This document shows, piece after piece, positions 28,115-37,679 of a DNA stretch of 53,561 nucleotides (the first letter of the stretch is position 1; every line of letters starts with the position of its first letter). The position numbers and the translations under genes were made by a program. The DNA is from G020353115 sp964481765. Lineage in GTDB: Bacteria > Bacteroidota > Bacteroidia > Bacteroidales > VadinHA17. The stretch covers positions 1-53,561 of the forward strand of contig CAYZVJ010000003.1 in the NCBI GenBank assembly GCA_964481765.1, in the 5' to 3' direction. The notes under the pieces are model-generated. The model was not told the origin of the DNA. It searched no databases and saw nothing but the letters and a program-made list of their open reading frames with translations.

Positions 28115-28817
28115 GGATTACTGTATCTATAGGCAGTTTAAAACAAAGGTATTTAATCGTCACATGCTGTTCAAGGAACTGTTTCTCATAATGGGTAGTG
28201 ATGGACAAAACGTGGTCGATATTGGGTTCTTCATATAGGTTTTCTGATGCAAAGATCAGTGGAAGGTCATTGTATGCAATCATTTGCATTGTATAGTTGT
28301 AGAGGATTTTATTATCCGTTTTCAGGTGAATGCATCCGCCGGGTGACAGGAATTCCCGGTATGCATTAAGAAATCGGGCTGCGGTTAGTCGCTTTTTATT
28401 TCTTCTTTTTTTTAGTTGAGGATCGGGGAAGGTAAGCCAGATTTCAGCAATCTCATCCTTCGCAAAAAAGGAAGTTATCTGTTCGATACGCGTCCGGATA
28501 AAAGCAACGTTTTTCAACTGTTCATTCAATGCTGTTTTTGCCCCTTTCCATATGCGGGCTCCTTTGATATCGATTCCAATAACATTCCGTTGGGGAGAGT
28601 TGGCAGAAAGTCCGATGGTATATTCACCTTTCCCGCAGCCCAGTTCGAGTGTAATGGGATTATCGTTCTTAAAAAAAATTTCTTTCCACTTGCCTTTCAG
28701 ATGAAAGTCCTTATTATAAATTTCCTGAAATGGGGGTTGAAAAACGTGTTGGAAGGTCTCCATTTCATCCCATTTTCTACGTTTTCTCTTCCCCACAGGA
28801 TATCCGTTTGTGTTCAT
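28101..28817 (-). CDS. trmB: tRNA (guanine-N7-)-methyltransferase
   Basis: Methylates G46 of tRNA with S-adenosylmethionine. 238 residues. SAM motif LELGCGKGEYTIGL and the family motif WLTFPDPQLKKRRNKKRL are clear. An N-terminal extension of about 50 residues (KRKRRKWDEMETFQHVFQPP) is usual in Bacteroidota. It overlaps gldH upstream by 4 bases and ATL downstream by 14, so translation is probably coupled. Confidence 0.95.
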   Translation of the reverse strand: MNTNGYPVGKRKRRKWDEMETFQHVFQPPFQEIYNKDFHLKGKWKEIFFKNDNPITLELGCGKGEYTIGLSANSPQRNVIGIDIKGARIWKGAKTALNEQLKNVAFIRTRIEQITSFFAKDEIAEIWLTFPDPQLKKRRNKKRLTAARFLNAYREFLSPGGCIHLKTDNKILYNYTMQMIAYNDLPLIFASENLYEEPNIDHVLSITTHYEKQFLEQHVTIKYLCFKLPIDTVIHEPD

Positions 28818-29290
28818 TTCATTCTTTCAACCCGCAGACCTATATCGAACACATGCTTTAACTGGTCGGTTCGCATGGCTTGCTCAATTTCAAAGCTATA
28901 CAATCCCGGGTAAGGGAAGCGTACATTCACCTTGTAAGGGACCTGAAGTGTAGCGATATCTCCCAGTCCGCTACCCAGCCAACGTCCTTTTTGGTCAGAC
29001 AGTGTGCATTCAATCGTATCACGAATCCACTGTCCGGACGGTGATTCGGTTCGAATAAAAAGAAAAAGGTTGCTGTACTGATACTGTCCTCCATTTCTAA
29101 CATTCACGCAGATGTTATGGGGGTTGATTGTATCTGTTATTTCCACATTAAAAACGAGAACATTTGTTTTGTCCCAACGATGATTCGGTAGCGTCATGTA
29201 TTCTTCAAAGACCCGGTTTCGATCGCAGGAGCAGATCAGTGCAATCAACACCAGCCACAGAGTCGGGTTGATTATTGAATCATATTTCAC
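28814..29290 (-). CDS. gldH: Gliding motility lipoprotein GldH
   Basis: 158 residues with a lipoprotein signal ending LICSC (Cys22). The mature part matches GldH: VFEEYMTLPNHRWDKTNVLVFNVEI, then a beta-sandwich with LGSGLGDI and the end FDIGLRVERMK. GldH is needed for gliding in Flavobacterium and is also present in non-gliding Bacteroidota. It overlaps ricT upstream by 4 bases and trmB downstream by 4. Confidence 0.9.
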   Translation of the reverse strand: MKYDSIINPTLWLVLIALICSCDRNRVFEEYMTLPNHRWDKTNVLVFNVEITDTINPHNICVNVRNGGQYQYSNLFLFIRTESPSGQWIRDTIECTLSDQKGRWLGSGLGDIATLQVPYKVNVRFPYPGLYSFEIEQAMRTDQLKHVFDIGLRVERMK

Positions 29291-30429
29291 GGGGTTTTCC
29301 TTTTTCTTTTGCCCGGTTTGCCAGATTTTTTATCAAACCGGGTTAAACTGTCTTCATTAACACCATTCTCATAATCGAGAATTTTACGGTCAGGAATATT
29401 CTCTTGAGCAATGAGTGATGGTACTTTTTCCCCTTTCTTATTCAGTTGATGAATTTGCAGTACCCGTTCTATTGCAATGGGTGTAAGGTTTACCGAGGAA
29501 TCTTTCTCGTATGAATACCACATCAGCCTTCTGAAGATATCTGTTTTTTGATGATACGCCGGTCCCTGTTCGGTTTCCAGGGGAACGGATCTGTCCGGAA
29601 AATTCTTTTGAGCATCCAGATAGCAATCCAGTTCATAATTCAGGCAGCATTTCAGTTTACCACACTGGCCAGCTAATTTTTGCGGATTAAGTGACAACTC
29701 CTGGTATCTTGCCGAACTGGTAGTAACAGAGACAAAATTCGTTATCCATGATGCACAGCACAATTCCCTGCCGCATGAGCCAATCCCTCCTATCCGTCCC
29801 GCTTCCTGCCTGGCTCCGATCTGTCTCATTTCGATTCTGATTTTAAATTCATCTGCCAGGACTTTTATCAGTTCCCTGAAATCAACGCGCTCATCCGCGA
29901 TATAATAGAAGATGGCTTTGGTGTTGTCTCCCTGGTATTCAACATCTCCGATTTTCATGTCCAGGTTCAGGTCTTCCGCTATTTTTCTGGCTTTCAGCAT
30001 GGTTGAATCTTCCAGGCTAATGGCCTCCTTCCATTTATCGATATCTGCCGGTTTTGCTTTTCTGTAAATCTTTTTAATATCGTCTGATTCAACAGGGGTA
30101 TTGGACTTCCTCATTTGCTGAAGGACAAGTTCTCCCGCTAATGAAACGATTCCGATATCATGCCCCGGAGAAGCTTCCACTGCAACAATATCTCCGATCA
30201 TTAGCCGCAGCCTATTTATATTTCGGTAAAAACCCTTTCTTGTGTTTTTAAACCGCACTTCCACCAGGTCACCTGAGATCTCTGTTTCCGGAACATCATT
30301 CAACCAATCATAAACGCTGAGTTTAAAACAACCTCCGGAATATTTTGGGGATTTGACCTGTAAGGATGTACCATCGAGTCTTACATTACTGCCACGTTCA
30401 CTCATTGCTTTTCTGATAGTTAAACTCAA
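29287..30429 (-). CDS. ricT: PSP1-domain protein RicT (YaaT family)
   Basis: 380 residues. The PSP1 core contains the cysteine sets SCGRELCCASW and GQCGKLKCCLNYELDCY, which in the Bacillus Ric complex bind Fe-S clusters. The C-terminal 80 residues, rich in lysine (KKSGKPGKRKRKTP), extend beyond the Bacillus protein. It lies 63 bases after holB and overlaps gldH by 4 bases; the holB-ricT-gldH order is common in the phylum. Function here is unproven; in Bacillus it helps RNA processing. Confidence 0.88.
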   Translation of the reverse strand: MSLTIRKAMSERGSNVRLDGTSLQVKSPKYSGGCFKLSVYDWLNDVPETEISGDLVEVRFKNTRKGFYRNINRLRLMIGDIVAVEASPGHDIGIVSLAGELVLQQMRKSNTPVESDDIKKIYRKAKPADIDKWKEAISLEDSTMLKARKIAEDLNLDMKIGDVEYQGDNTKAIFYYIADERVDFRELIKVLADEFKIRIEMRQIGARQEAGRIGGIGSCGRELCCASWITNFVSVTTSSARYQELSLNPQKLAGQCGKLKCCLNYELDCYLDAQKNFPDRSVPLETEQGPAYHQKTDIFRRLMWYSYEKDSSVNLTPIAIERVLQIHQLNKKGEKVPSLIAQENIPDRKILDYENGVNEDSLTRFDKKSGKPGKRKRKTP

Positions 30430-30492
30430 TTGTTTAATCCCTTGGAGGGGAATCTGGTAATTTACTTTCCTGTAAGCGGGAGGTAAAGTTAA

Positions 30493-31635
30493 TTAAAAAT
30501 CCATTTTAATCAATCTCATGATTTTCATGCAAAGGTCAAAGAGAACAATCCTGCTGTTTGCATTTGCCGAGATATTTGCGAAGGCTTCATTCAACTCATC
30601 CACGATATGTGCCACGTTTTTCTCCCTGACAAAAGGAGAAAAGTTCTTCGAAAACTCTTCCTCCTTCTCAGTGAGGTAAATCACTTCACGATCGTTACCG
30701 GCCATTAGGTTCAGCATAAAATTTTCACGGATCATGCGTGTTGCATACAGAAGAAAATGTTTCTGTTTCTCCCTTCCCCGAGCAACCAGATCATCAATCC
30801 ATTGCAGGATATCCGGTATTTTCCCCCCATAGGTTAACCTCATCATTGCAGTGAACTGGTTCAGGTATAATGCATTTTCTTCTCTTTCATAGAGTAAATT
30901 CCGGGCCATCAAATAATTCCCATTTGCCAGCTTCACGATATTCTGCAACGCTTCCGGAGTAAGCATATCGTTTTCTTTCAGTGATTCTGTCATGCTTTGA
31001 TCATCAACCCTGGGTATCTTAACGATTTGAGTTCGGGATAAAATGGTTGGTAAGAATGTATGTGTATTTTCGGAAACCAGTATAAACAGGGTTTTTGGTG
31101 GTGGTTCTTCCAGAATTTTTAATACTTTATTTGCGGCAACCTGGTTCATTTTTTCCGGCATCCAGATAATCATCACTTTATATTCCGATTCAAAAGATTT
31201 CAAGTTAAGGATTCGAATCATCTCGTGACTTTCCTTCCGGCTGATGAGGCCCTGTTTATTTTCTATTCCGATTCGTTCAAACCATTGAGATAAGGAGAGG
31301 TATGGATTGTCAAGCAGGGCGCTCCTCCACTCCTGTATAAAATCGTTACTGATGGGATCTTTGGCAATGGTTTTGGTGGTTGAAACGGGATAGACAAAAT
31401 GGAGATCAGGATGGATGAGTTTCTCGTATTTCAGGCAGGAGGGACAGGTGCCACAGGCATCCGATTTCCCCCGATTCTCGCAGGCTAAATACTGAGCATA
31501 GGCAACTGCCAGGGCCAATTTACCACACCCTTCAGGGCCCAGAAAGAGTTGTGCATGACTTATTCTGCCCTGAACCACAGAGTGGATTAATCGTTGTTTC
31601 ACCGTTTCCTGTCCGACAATGTGTTTAAAAAGCAT
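30493..31635 (-). CDS. holB: DNA polymerase III delta' subunit
   Basis: Clamp-loader subunit, 380 residues from the ATG at 31635 (MLFKHIVGQETVKQRL). An in-frame ATG at 31665 adds ten residues but overlaps a candidate -7 box. AAA+ features: GPEGCGKLALAVAYAQ in place of a normal Walker A (the S/T after GK is L, so nucleotide binding is doubtful), the four-cysteine zinc module CENRGKSDACGTCPSC, and the sensor region LEEPPPKTLFILVSEN. First gene of the holB-ricT-gldH-trmB group, divergent from pgk. Confidence 0.9.
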   Translation of the reverse strand: MLFKHIVGQETVKQRLIHSVVQGRISHAQLFLGPEGCGKLALAVAYAQYLACENRGKSDACGTCPSCLKYEKLIHPDLHFVYPVSTTKTIAKDPISNDFIQEWRSALLDNPYLSLSQWFERIGIENKQGLISRKESHEMIRILNLKSFESEYKVMIIWMPEKMNQVAANKVLKILEEPPPKTLFILVSENTHTFLPTILSRTQIVKIPRVDDQSMTESLKENDMLTPEALQNIVKLANGNYLMARNLLYEREENALYLNQFTAMMRLTYGGKIPDILQWIDDLVARGREKQKHFLLYATRMIRENFMLNLMAGNDREVIYLTEKEEEFSKNFSPFVREKNVAHIVDELNEAFANISANANSRIVLFDLCMKIMRLIKMDF

Positions 31636-31662
31636 GATCGATGCAACGCTGTTACTATCTGG

Positions 31663-31670
31663 CAAAGGTA
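31663..31670 (-). promoter_or_regulatory. Candidate -7 box for holB
   Basis: TACCTTTG on the minus strand matches TAnnTTTG, 27 bases before the ATG at 31635. A TTG lies 14 bases upstream, shorter than the usual 19-21. Confidence 0.35.
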
Positions 31671-31762
31671 CGCAAAACTTAACGCAATATCACCGGAAAA
31701 AGATGTTCCCGTGTAATCCCGTTTACCCTTCACCACGGATTGGTTTCTCAATTATTATTTCA

Positions 31763-31799
31763 TTTCGCATTGCGAAACGCGTTAAACTTAATAATTTTG
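31763..31799 (+). promoter_or_regulatory. pgk promoter with a palindrome over its -33 element
   Basis: TAATTTTG at 31792-31799 matches the -7 box and TTG at 31770-31772 lies 19 bases upstream, the usual spacing. The TTG sits within the inverted repeat TTTCGC-ATT-GCGAAA (31763-31777), a plausible operator. Predicted transcript start is near 31806, about 45 bases before the pgk ATG. Confidence 0.5.
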
Positions 31800-31849
31800 T
31801 TTTCGAATGAGGTTGAGATGTAATCAATGTTCACTAAATACGATTGGAA

Positions 31850-33040
31850 ATGAAAACAATTGACAGTTATAATTTCGGGGGAAAGCGGGCAATTGTCCGG
31901 GTTGACTTCAATGTCCCGTTAAACGATCAATTCGAAATTACTGATGATACCAGGATACGGGCAGCGTTACCAACCATTAATAAAATCCTGCAGTCCGGCG
32001 GTGCGGTTATTCTGATGTCTCATCTTGGCAGGCCAAAGGGTCAATATGAAGAAAAGTTCTCCTTAAAACATGTTGTTCCACATCTTTCCGAATTGCTGGG
32101 ACTGCCGGTTGAATTTGCTCCTGATTGCATTGGGGATGATACATTTCAACTGGCCACAAACCTTAGACCGGGAGAGGTACTTTTACTGGAAAACCTTCGG
32201 TTTCATCCGGAAGAAACAAAGGGCGATGAAGGGTTTGCCAAAGAGCTTTCCCGTCTGGCAAGTGTTTATGTGAACGATGCCTTCGGCACGGCACATCGTG
32301 CCCATGCTTCAACCACTATTGTTGCAAACTTTTTCAAAGAGGACAAACTGTTCGGATACCTCATTGGAAATGAATTAAAAAGCATGGACAGGGTATTGCA
32401 CGATCCGGTTAAGCCCTTCACAGCCATCATGGGAGGAGCGAAGGTTTCAGATAAGATCCTCATCATTGAACAGCTATTAAGCAAGGTTGATAACCTGATC
32501 ATCGGAGGTGGGATGACGTATACGTTCATCAAAGCCCAGGGTGGTAAAATCGGTTCTTCACTGGTCGAAGAGGATAAACTTGTCCTGGCTCTTGAGATCA
32601 TTGACAAAGCCAAAGCCCACAATGTGTCCCTTTATCTCCCCGTTGACAATGTAATTGCTGACGCATTTGATAATAATGCCCGGAGGGATTTTTCAAAAGC
32701 AGGTGAAGTACCGGAAGGTTGGATGGGACTGGATATCGGGGATGAAACCATTCAAACATACGAAAAGGTCATCTCCCAATCTCAAACCATCCTCTGGAAC
32801 GGTCCGATGGGAGTATTTGAAATGGAAAATTTTAAAAAGGGAACACAACGAATTGCAGAAGCCATTGCCAAGGCCACCCAAAAGGGGGCTTTCAGTCTCA
32901 TCGGTGGTGGGGACTCTGTAGCTGCAATCAACCAGTTTCATCTTTCTGACAAGGTTAGTTATGTCTCTACAGGGGGTGGTGCAATGCTTGAATACATGGA
33001 GGGGAAAGAACTTCCGGGGATCAAAGCGATTACGGATTAG
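31850..33040 (+). CDS. pgk: Phosphoglycerate kinase
   Basis: Glycolytic ATP-forming step from 1,3-bisphosphoglycerate. 396 residues from the ATG at 31850 (MKTIDSYNFGGKRAIVRVDFNVP); a TTG two codons earlier is unlikely. Visible: RVDFNVPL, LMSHLGRPKG substrate motifs, GGAKVSDKI, and SLIGGGDSVAAINQF for the nucleotide. Stands alone behind its own promoter; the next gene starts 54 bases later. Confidence 0.97.
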   Translation: MKTIDSYNFGGKRAIVRVDFNVPLNDQFEITDDTRIRAALPTINKILQSGGAVILMSHLGRPKGQYEEKFSLKHVVPHLSELLGLPVEFAPDCIGDDTFQLATNLRPGEVLLLENLRFHPEETKGDEGFAKELSRLASVYVNDAFGTAHRAHASTTIVANFFKEDKLFGYLIGNELKSMDRVLHDPVKPFTAIMGGAKVSDKILIIEQLLSKVDNLIIGGGMTYTFIKAQGGKIGSSLVEEDKLVLALEIIDKAKAHNVSLYLPVDNVIADAFDNNARRDFSKAGEVPEGWMGLDIGDETIQTYEKVISQSQTILWNGPMGVFEMENFKKGTQRIAEAIAKATQKGAFSLIGGGDSVAAINQFHLSDKVSYVSTGGGAMLEYMEGKELPGIKAITD

Positions 33041-33094
33041 TGTTTTTTAACCCTATAGAAAGGAAATCCAAAGTAAACCTTATAAAACTGCCAC

Positions 33095-34141
33095 ATGCGA
33101 AAATCATCCTTAATGATTCAAGCCGCTCTCCTGGTCATCCTGGGGTTTTTCTCCATCACAGGATCTGCCCAACGAGTTAATTTTACGAATATCCGGATCA
33201 AATACGTTCATCTGCCACTGTTTCCTCTGGATCAACAGTATGAAACCTTTCAATCCATACTGAACATTGTTCTTCCTGACAACTCCAGGGAGGTTGACAA
33301 ACTGGTGAATCAATACCTTAAGATCCCCGGTTATCAGAAAACAGAAACGAATCCGGACCTGCAGGTATTGGTCACATTCGGAGATTTCAATATAACTGAA
33401 AAAAACCTGCACTCCGATGATGTTTACAACATAAATGAAGGCAAAACCCTGACGGGCTATCTTTACCGGATAACCTGTGATTACCCTATCAACCTGAAGG
33501 TTATTTCAACATCAGGGGAGGAAGTATGCAACCTCGAAATCGAACCGGATGAAAAAAACCTGCAGTTCGAATTTGGAAAATGGGAATATTCAAAAGAAGC
33601 CCTGGATAGTAAATTCGAAAGTGAAGGCCATCAAATGTTACTCGATAGGCAGAACAAATGCATCACCGAGGCACTATCTGAAATAAGAGATCTGTTAAAT
33701 AGTTACTATGGGAAAGGAATAGTTTCCGACAGAATTAAAATTGCATCAGGGAAAGACAAAAAATACAATTATTCCGATCTGGAAGAGGCCGCAGGTTCTG
33801 TTGAAAAAGCATGGGAAGAAACAGTTGATCTGCTGGAGGAAAATGAAATCCGCACCAGGGAACTGAAAAAAGCGATTGAAATCTGGCTGACCAGAACCGG
33901 AAAGGATGAAGCCTCCCGGAAAAAAGAGGGCACCTCTCCGGAAATCTGCCAGATGCTCTGGTGCAACTGTGTCATAGCCTATTTGTGGAATGGGGAATTC
34001 AGCCGGGCAAGGGAGGCATTGGCATCGGCAAAAGAGGTTGATCCGGATAATACTGCAAGGAGTCAGACCCGTATGATGGAGGATCTGGAAGAACAGATTT
34101 CAGACCTGGAAAAACGATTTCTGGCAAACACGAAACAGTAA
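33095..34141 (+). CDS. Secreted protein of unknown function with a helical C-terminal half
   Basis: 348 residues. Signal peptide MRKSSLMIQAALLVILGFFSITGSAQ. Residues 27-155 look beta-rich (INIRIKYVHLPLFPL, DLQVLVTFGDF, GYLYRITCDYPINLKVIS). Residues 160-348 are strongly helical and charged; CNCVIAYLWNGEFSRAREALASAKEVDPDN looks like one TPR hairpin near the end. I do not recognise a named family. It precedes the WD40 gene by 39 bases and likely shares its transcript. Confidence 0.75.
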   Translation: MRKSSLMIQAALLVILGFFSITGSAQRVNFTNIRIKYVHLPLFPLDQQYETFQSILNIVLPDNSREVDKLVNQYLKIPGYQKTETNPDLQVLVTFGDFNITEKNLHSDDVYNINEGKTLTGYLYRITCDYPINLKVISTSGEEVCNLEIEPDEKNLQFEFGKWEYSKEALDSKFESEGHQMLLDRQNKCITEALSEIRDLLNSYYGKGIVSDRIKIASGKDKKYNYSDLEEAAGSVEKAWEETVDLLEENEIRTRELKKAIEIWLTRTGKDEASRKKEGTSPEICQMLWCNCVIAYLWNGEFSRAREALASAKEVDPDNTARSQTRMMEDLEEQISDLEKRFLANTKQ

Positions 34142-34180
34142 CCATTCCGGCATACTTATTGTTGATAACGGATAAGGGAT

Positions 34181-35386
34181 ATGAATAGAATAAAGCGTGA
34201 TCGTGAAAATTATCTTACGTTAACAGGGAAAAGAATACGGTCCTGGTCGGTCCCTCTTTTTCTTCTTGGCGTTGGAACCTTCCTGGAAGCACAGGAGAAT
34301 ACTTTTCTCATCTATACTTTTAAAAAACATTCGGATTTTATCAACTCTATCGATATTCATCCTGAAAAAGAGTTGCTGGTTACAGGCTCCAAAGATCAAA
34401 AGGTAATTCTCTGGGATCTCCGGGAGAAAAAAGATCTGGTAACGTTAGATGATAACACAGGAGAAATCCAATGCATTGCCTTTTCACCGGATGGCAAATA
34501 CCTGGTCGGTTCAGACCGTAATATCATCCGGGTTTGGACCGTGGAAGGAGAATACATTAACTCATTGAGTGGTCATGCTACAGCAGTATGGTCAATCGAT
34601 TTTAATCCTGCCGGGGACCGCATTGTAACAGGCTCTTTTGACCGCACATTCAGGCTATGGGACTTCATCAATCTGACGGAATTATCAGAGTTTGAAGGCC
34701 ACTCAAAAAGTGTGCTTGCGGTTGCTTTTCATCCCGTAAGGAACGTAATTGCCAGTGGATCTCTGGATGAAACGATCCGGTTATGGGATATGACAAGTCA
34801 TCGGGTTATTCACACCTTCAAGGGCCATTCCGGGAACATCTATTCACTTGATTTCAGCCCGGATGGCAAATACCTGATCAGTGCTTCACGTGATCAAACG
34901 ATCAAACTTTGGGACGTGGAGGAGAAAGAACTGATCCGAACCTTTAAAGGACATACTGCTGCTGTTTTTAGTGTAGCATTCAGCCCGGCAGGCGATCATC
35001 TCCTTTCCGGTTCAGTGGACCAGACGATTAAACTATGGGAACGGTCCACGGGAAATTGTATTCATACCTTTACCGGACATGAAGGGGCTGTCATCTGTGT
35101 CAAATTCGTACCGGATGGAAAATCATTTGTGAGTGGATCCTATGACTGCACTGCAAAACTTTGGCAACTTGCCCCGGAACTTTTTGTAGATTATTATTTT
35201 AAAGAGGAGATCGGGGCTGAGATGAAAGATAATCCTGTTTTCCAGGAAAAGTCCAGGTCGGAGTCCAGGCAGGAATATGCTGAAAGAATGGAAGAAGCAA
35301 AAAAACAACGAGAACAGTTGTATCAAAAATATTACCGGAAGTATCTTGAACAGCTCAAAAACAACAGATTGGATAACAAAGAATAG
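34181..35386 (+). CDS. Secreted or membrane-anchored seven-repeat WD40 protein
   Basis: 401 residues. A hydrophobic stretch SVPLFLLGVGTFLEAQE (about 24-40) after a basic start suggests export. Seven WD repeats follow from about 45 to 335, most ending in LWD or a variant (ILWD, RVWT, RLWD, RLWD, KLWD, KLWE, KLWQ), enough for one closed propeller. The last 60 residues are a charged helix (EYAERMEEAKKQREQLYQKYY). Propellers of this type are interaction platforms; the partner may be one of the two flanking unknown secreted proteins. Confidence 0.85.
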   Translation: MNRIKRDRENYLTLTGKRIRSWSVPLFLLGVGTFLEAQENTFLIYTFKKHSDFINSIDIHPEKELLVTGSKDQKVILWDLREKKDLVTLDDNTGEIQCIAFSPDGKYLVGSDRNIIRVWTVEGEYINSLSGHATAVWSIDFNPAGDRIVTGSFDRTFRLWDFINLTELSEFEGHSKSVLAVAFHPVRNVIASGSLDETIRLWDMTSHRVIHTFKGHSGNIYSLDFSPDGKYLISASRDQTIKLWDVEEKELIRTFKGHTAAVFSVAFSPAGDHLLSGSVDQTIKLWERSTGNCIHTFTGHEGAVICVKFVPDGKSFVSGSYDCTAKLWQLAPELFVDYYFKEEIGAEMKDNPVFQEKSRSESRQEYAERMEEAKKQREQLYQKYYRKYLEQLKNNRLDNKE

Positions 35387-35387
35387 A

Positions 35388-35945
35388 ATGAAAAAAATCG
35401 TATGGTTCTGGATAGGATGTTTCATCCTTGTGACCGGGTGCGATGAGGATGGTTCTACACCAACAACGGGCGAGGTAACCATTACTTCGGAAAGAATACT
35501 GGAAGGACAGACCTATACCATTAACGGGTTTTTGTTCTCCGAGGGGAAGGTTATAAACTACAATCTCGAAACATCTACGAAAAAACCTGATCTCGTGGTG
35601 CTTGCGGGTGTTGATGATATTAATCCTGAAGTGATTGTAGCAATACTTGATATACCGGGTAATGTTCAGCAAAATCAATTGATGGCACTGGCAGGTGAAT
35701 TTGACGATTTGAACAGTGCCGAAGATTTCTTTACCAACTACAAACAAATTTCAGATACACTGACCTACTCGTATTGGGCAAATCCAACGTTGGAAAACCA
35801 GGTATGGGTGATTAAGACAATTGAAGGTAAGTACGGAAAAATTGTGGTCAAAAACGTTGATTCATATCTTCAACAGACCACACGTTACGCTGAAGTTACC
35901 TTTAAATGGGCTTATCAACCCAATGGTTCCACTCTGTTTGAATGA
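35388..35945 (+). CDS. Small lipoprotein of unknown function
   Basis: 185 residues with a lipoprotein signal MKKIVWFWIGCFILVTGC (Cys18). The ATG is at 35388, one base after the TAG of the WD40 gene, so translation is probably coupled. The mature part appears beta-rich (EGQTYTINGFLFSEGKVINY) with no motif I recognise. It completes a three-gene secreted set with 33095 and 34181. Confidence 0.78.
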   Translation: MKKIVWFWIGCFILVTGCDEDGSTPTTGEVTITSERILEGQTYTINGFLFSEGKVINYNLETSTKKPDLVVLAGVDDINPEVIVAILDIPGNVQQNQLMALAGEFDDLNSAEDFFTNYKQISDTLTYSYWANPTLENQVWVIKTIEGKYGKIVVKNVDSYLQQTTRYAEVTFKWAYQPNGSTLFE

Positions 35946-35981
35946 GCATCCTCCTTTCCGTCCATCTTAAGATAACGATTG

Positions 35982-36965
35982 ATGAACAATCCATTCAGGG
36001 AAAAAATATTTGAAGTAAAGACTTTTCAACAACTGGAAACGATCTCCCTGGAATTTTTCCGGTACCAGGCAAAACATAACCCGGTGTACAGGGCTTACAT
36101 CAGAAATCTGGGAGTTGATCCGGTACAAATCAGGAAGATCATTGATATCCCGTTTCTCCCTGTGGAGTGTTTTGCATCCTTTCCAGTACTTTCCGGCAAG
36201 GGTGCCATTAAAGCAGAATTCAGGAGCAGTGGTACAACTGGGGCAAAAAGAAGCCGGCATTGCATTTATGACCTCTCCATCTACGAGGAGAGTTTTACCC
36301 GCGCATTTGAAAGCCACTACGGCGACCTGAAAAATCTCTGTATCCTGGCACTATTGCCAGGTTATCTTGAACGGAAGGAGTCCTCCCTGGTCTACATGGT
36401 TGATGCATTGATCCGGCAAACGGGACATCCCAACAGCAGATTCTACCTTGACAATTTCCATGATCTCAAGGAAATGTTGATTCAGCTGGAAAAACAGGAG
36501 CAGCAAATCCTGCTGTTCGGGGTCAGTTTTGCCCTTCTGGATTTTGCAGAATTCTCTAATTCGCCGCTAACAAACACCATTGTAATGGAAACCGGCGGCA
36601 TGAAAGGAAGAAGAAAGGAGATTACCCGGAATGAATTACACCATCGCCTGTGTGAAAAATTTGGGGTAAGTGAAATTCATTCCGAGTATGGAATGACCGA
36701 GATCCTCTCCCAGGCATATTCAAGGGGGGGAGGGATCTTTCATACACCCCCCTGGATGAAGGTCCTCATTCGCGATCCCTACGATCCTTTTGATTATTTG
36801 CCGGCAGGCCGAACTGGTGGAATCAATATTATTGACCTGGCTAACATCCACTCGGTATCATTCGTCGAAACCCAGGATCTTGGCAAATTGCATAAAGATA
36901 ATGGATTCGAAGTACTTGGCAGGTTTGACCATAGTGATATCCGCGGCTGTAACCTGCTACTGTAA
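35982..36965 (+). CDS. LuxE-type acyl-protein synthetase (AMP-forming)
   Basis: 327 residues from the ATG at 35982 (a TTG codon precedes it in frame). The phosphate-binding loop FRSSGTTGAKRSRH (about 80-93) and the motif HSEYGMTEILSQAY place it with LuxE and phenylacetate-CoA ligases of the ANL superfamily, which activate fatty or aryl acids to adenylates. No lux genes are near; in Bacteroidota such genes occur near lipid or aryl polyene clusters, but none is seen here. It follows the lipoprotein gene by 36 bases and converges on the DUF502 gene. Confidence 0.82.
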   Translation: MNNPFREKIFEVKTFQQLETISLEFFRYQAKHNPVYRAYIRNLGVDPVQIRKIIDIPFLPVECFASFPVLSGKGAIKAEFRSSGTTGAKRSRHCIYDLSIYEESFTRAFESHYGDLKNLCILALLPGYLERKESSLVYMVDALIRQTGHPNSRFYLDNFHDLKEMLIQLEKQEQQILLFGVSFALLDFAEFSNSPLTNTIVMETGGMKGRRKEITRNELHHRLCEKFGVSEIHSEYGMTEILSQAYSRGGGIFHTPPWMKVLIRDPYDPFDYLPAGRTGGINIIDLANIHSVSFVETQDLGKLHKDNGFEVLGRFDHSDIRGCNLLL

Positions 36966-37020
36966 GATCTGTTTACTGCTCATTATACCGACTACACAAA
37001 CTACCTGATAAATGCCTTCG

Positions 37021-37590
37021 TTAAAATCCACTGGCGCCTCCCGAAACAATGAACTTCATGACCTCTGCAGATGATGCTTCAAGGGGCCGTACATATTTAC
37101 TGGGCACTATAAACAGCTCTCCTGAAAAATTATAGGAATGGGGAAAGTATACAGCCACTTTTTTGTCTTTAACTCCCAGGTTTACCAGGTCGCTCTGTGT
37201 TAGAAAACCCAGCTTTTCAAGATTGGAAAGGTGATTTACCTTTACTATGACAGGGTTATTGAACTTTTTCTCTTTCCCCACAAATGCAGATAACAGATCC
37301 CGGATGGCTGAATATATCACTTTTACCAACGGGGCTTTTTCAAGTAATTTTGCAGCAAGTTTTTTAATTGGTCTGGCGATAATGGATTGTCCAATAATTC
37401 CTATCAGCATAATCACCAGTATAACTGCCAGCAGGTTAATCCCGGGAATATTGACCGGTAAAATAGGATCGATGTATTTGTCCAGCAACCGGTCAATGAA
37501 GGTAAAGATCAGATAAACGATATATGCGGTTATTCCAAGTGGTACAATATAAATCAATCCCTGAATAAAGAATCCTCCGATTTTTTTCAT
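37021..37590 (-). CDS. DUF502 inner-membrane protein
   Basis: 189 residues with two predicted membrane helices (about 8-30 and 50-73). The family pattern is clear: FIQGLIYIVPLGITAYIVYL, GIIGQSIIARPI, and after the second helix a cytoplasmic beta-rich part with VYFPHSYNFSGELFIVPSKYV. Function unknown in the family. Its neighbour yraN is 89 bases upstream on the same strand. Confidence 0.88.
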   Translation of the reverse strand: MKKIGGFFIQGLIYIVPLGITAYIVYLIFTFIDRLLDKYIDPILPVNIPGINLLAVILVIMLIGIIGQSIIARPIKKLAAKLLEKAPLVKVIYSAIRDLLSAFVGKEKKFNNPVIVKVNHLSNLEKLGFLTQSDLVNLGVKDKKVAVYFPHSYNFSGELFIVPSKYVRPLEASSAEVMKFIVSGGASGF

Positions 37591-37679
37591 GATAGTATAG
37601 TTAAGGTGTTGTCTTTTGACTGCTTATTTGTTTATTCGAAAACCTTGTATTGCTTTGTTACCGGAATAATAACTGGTAA

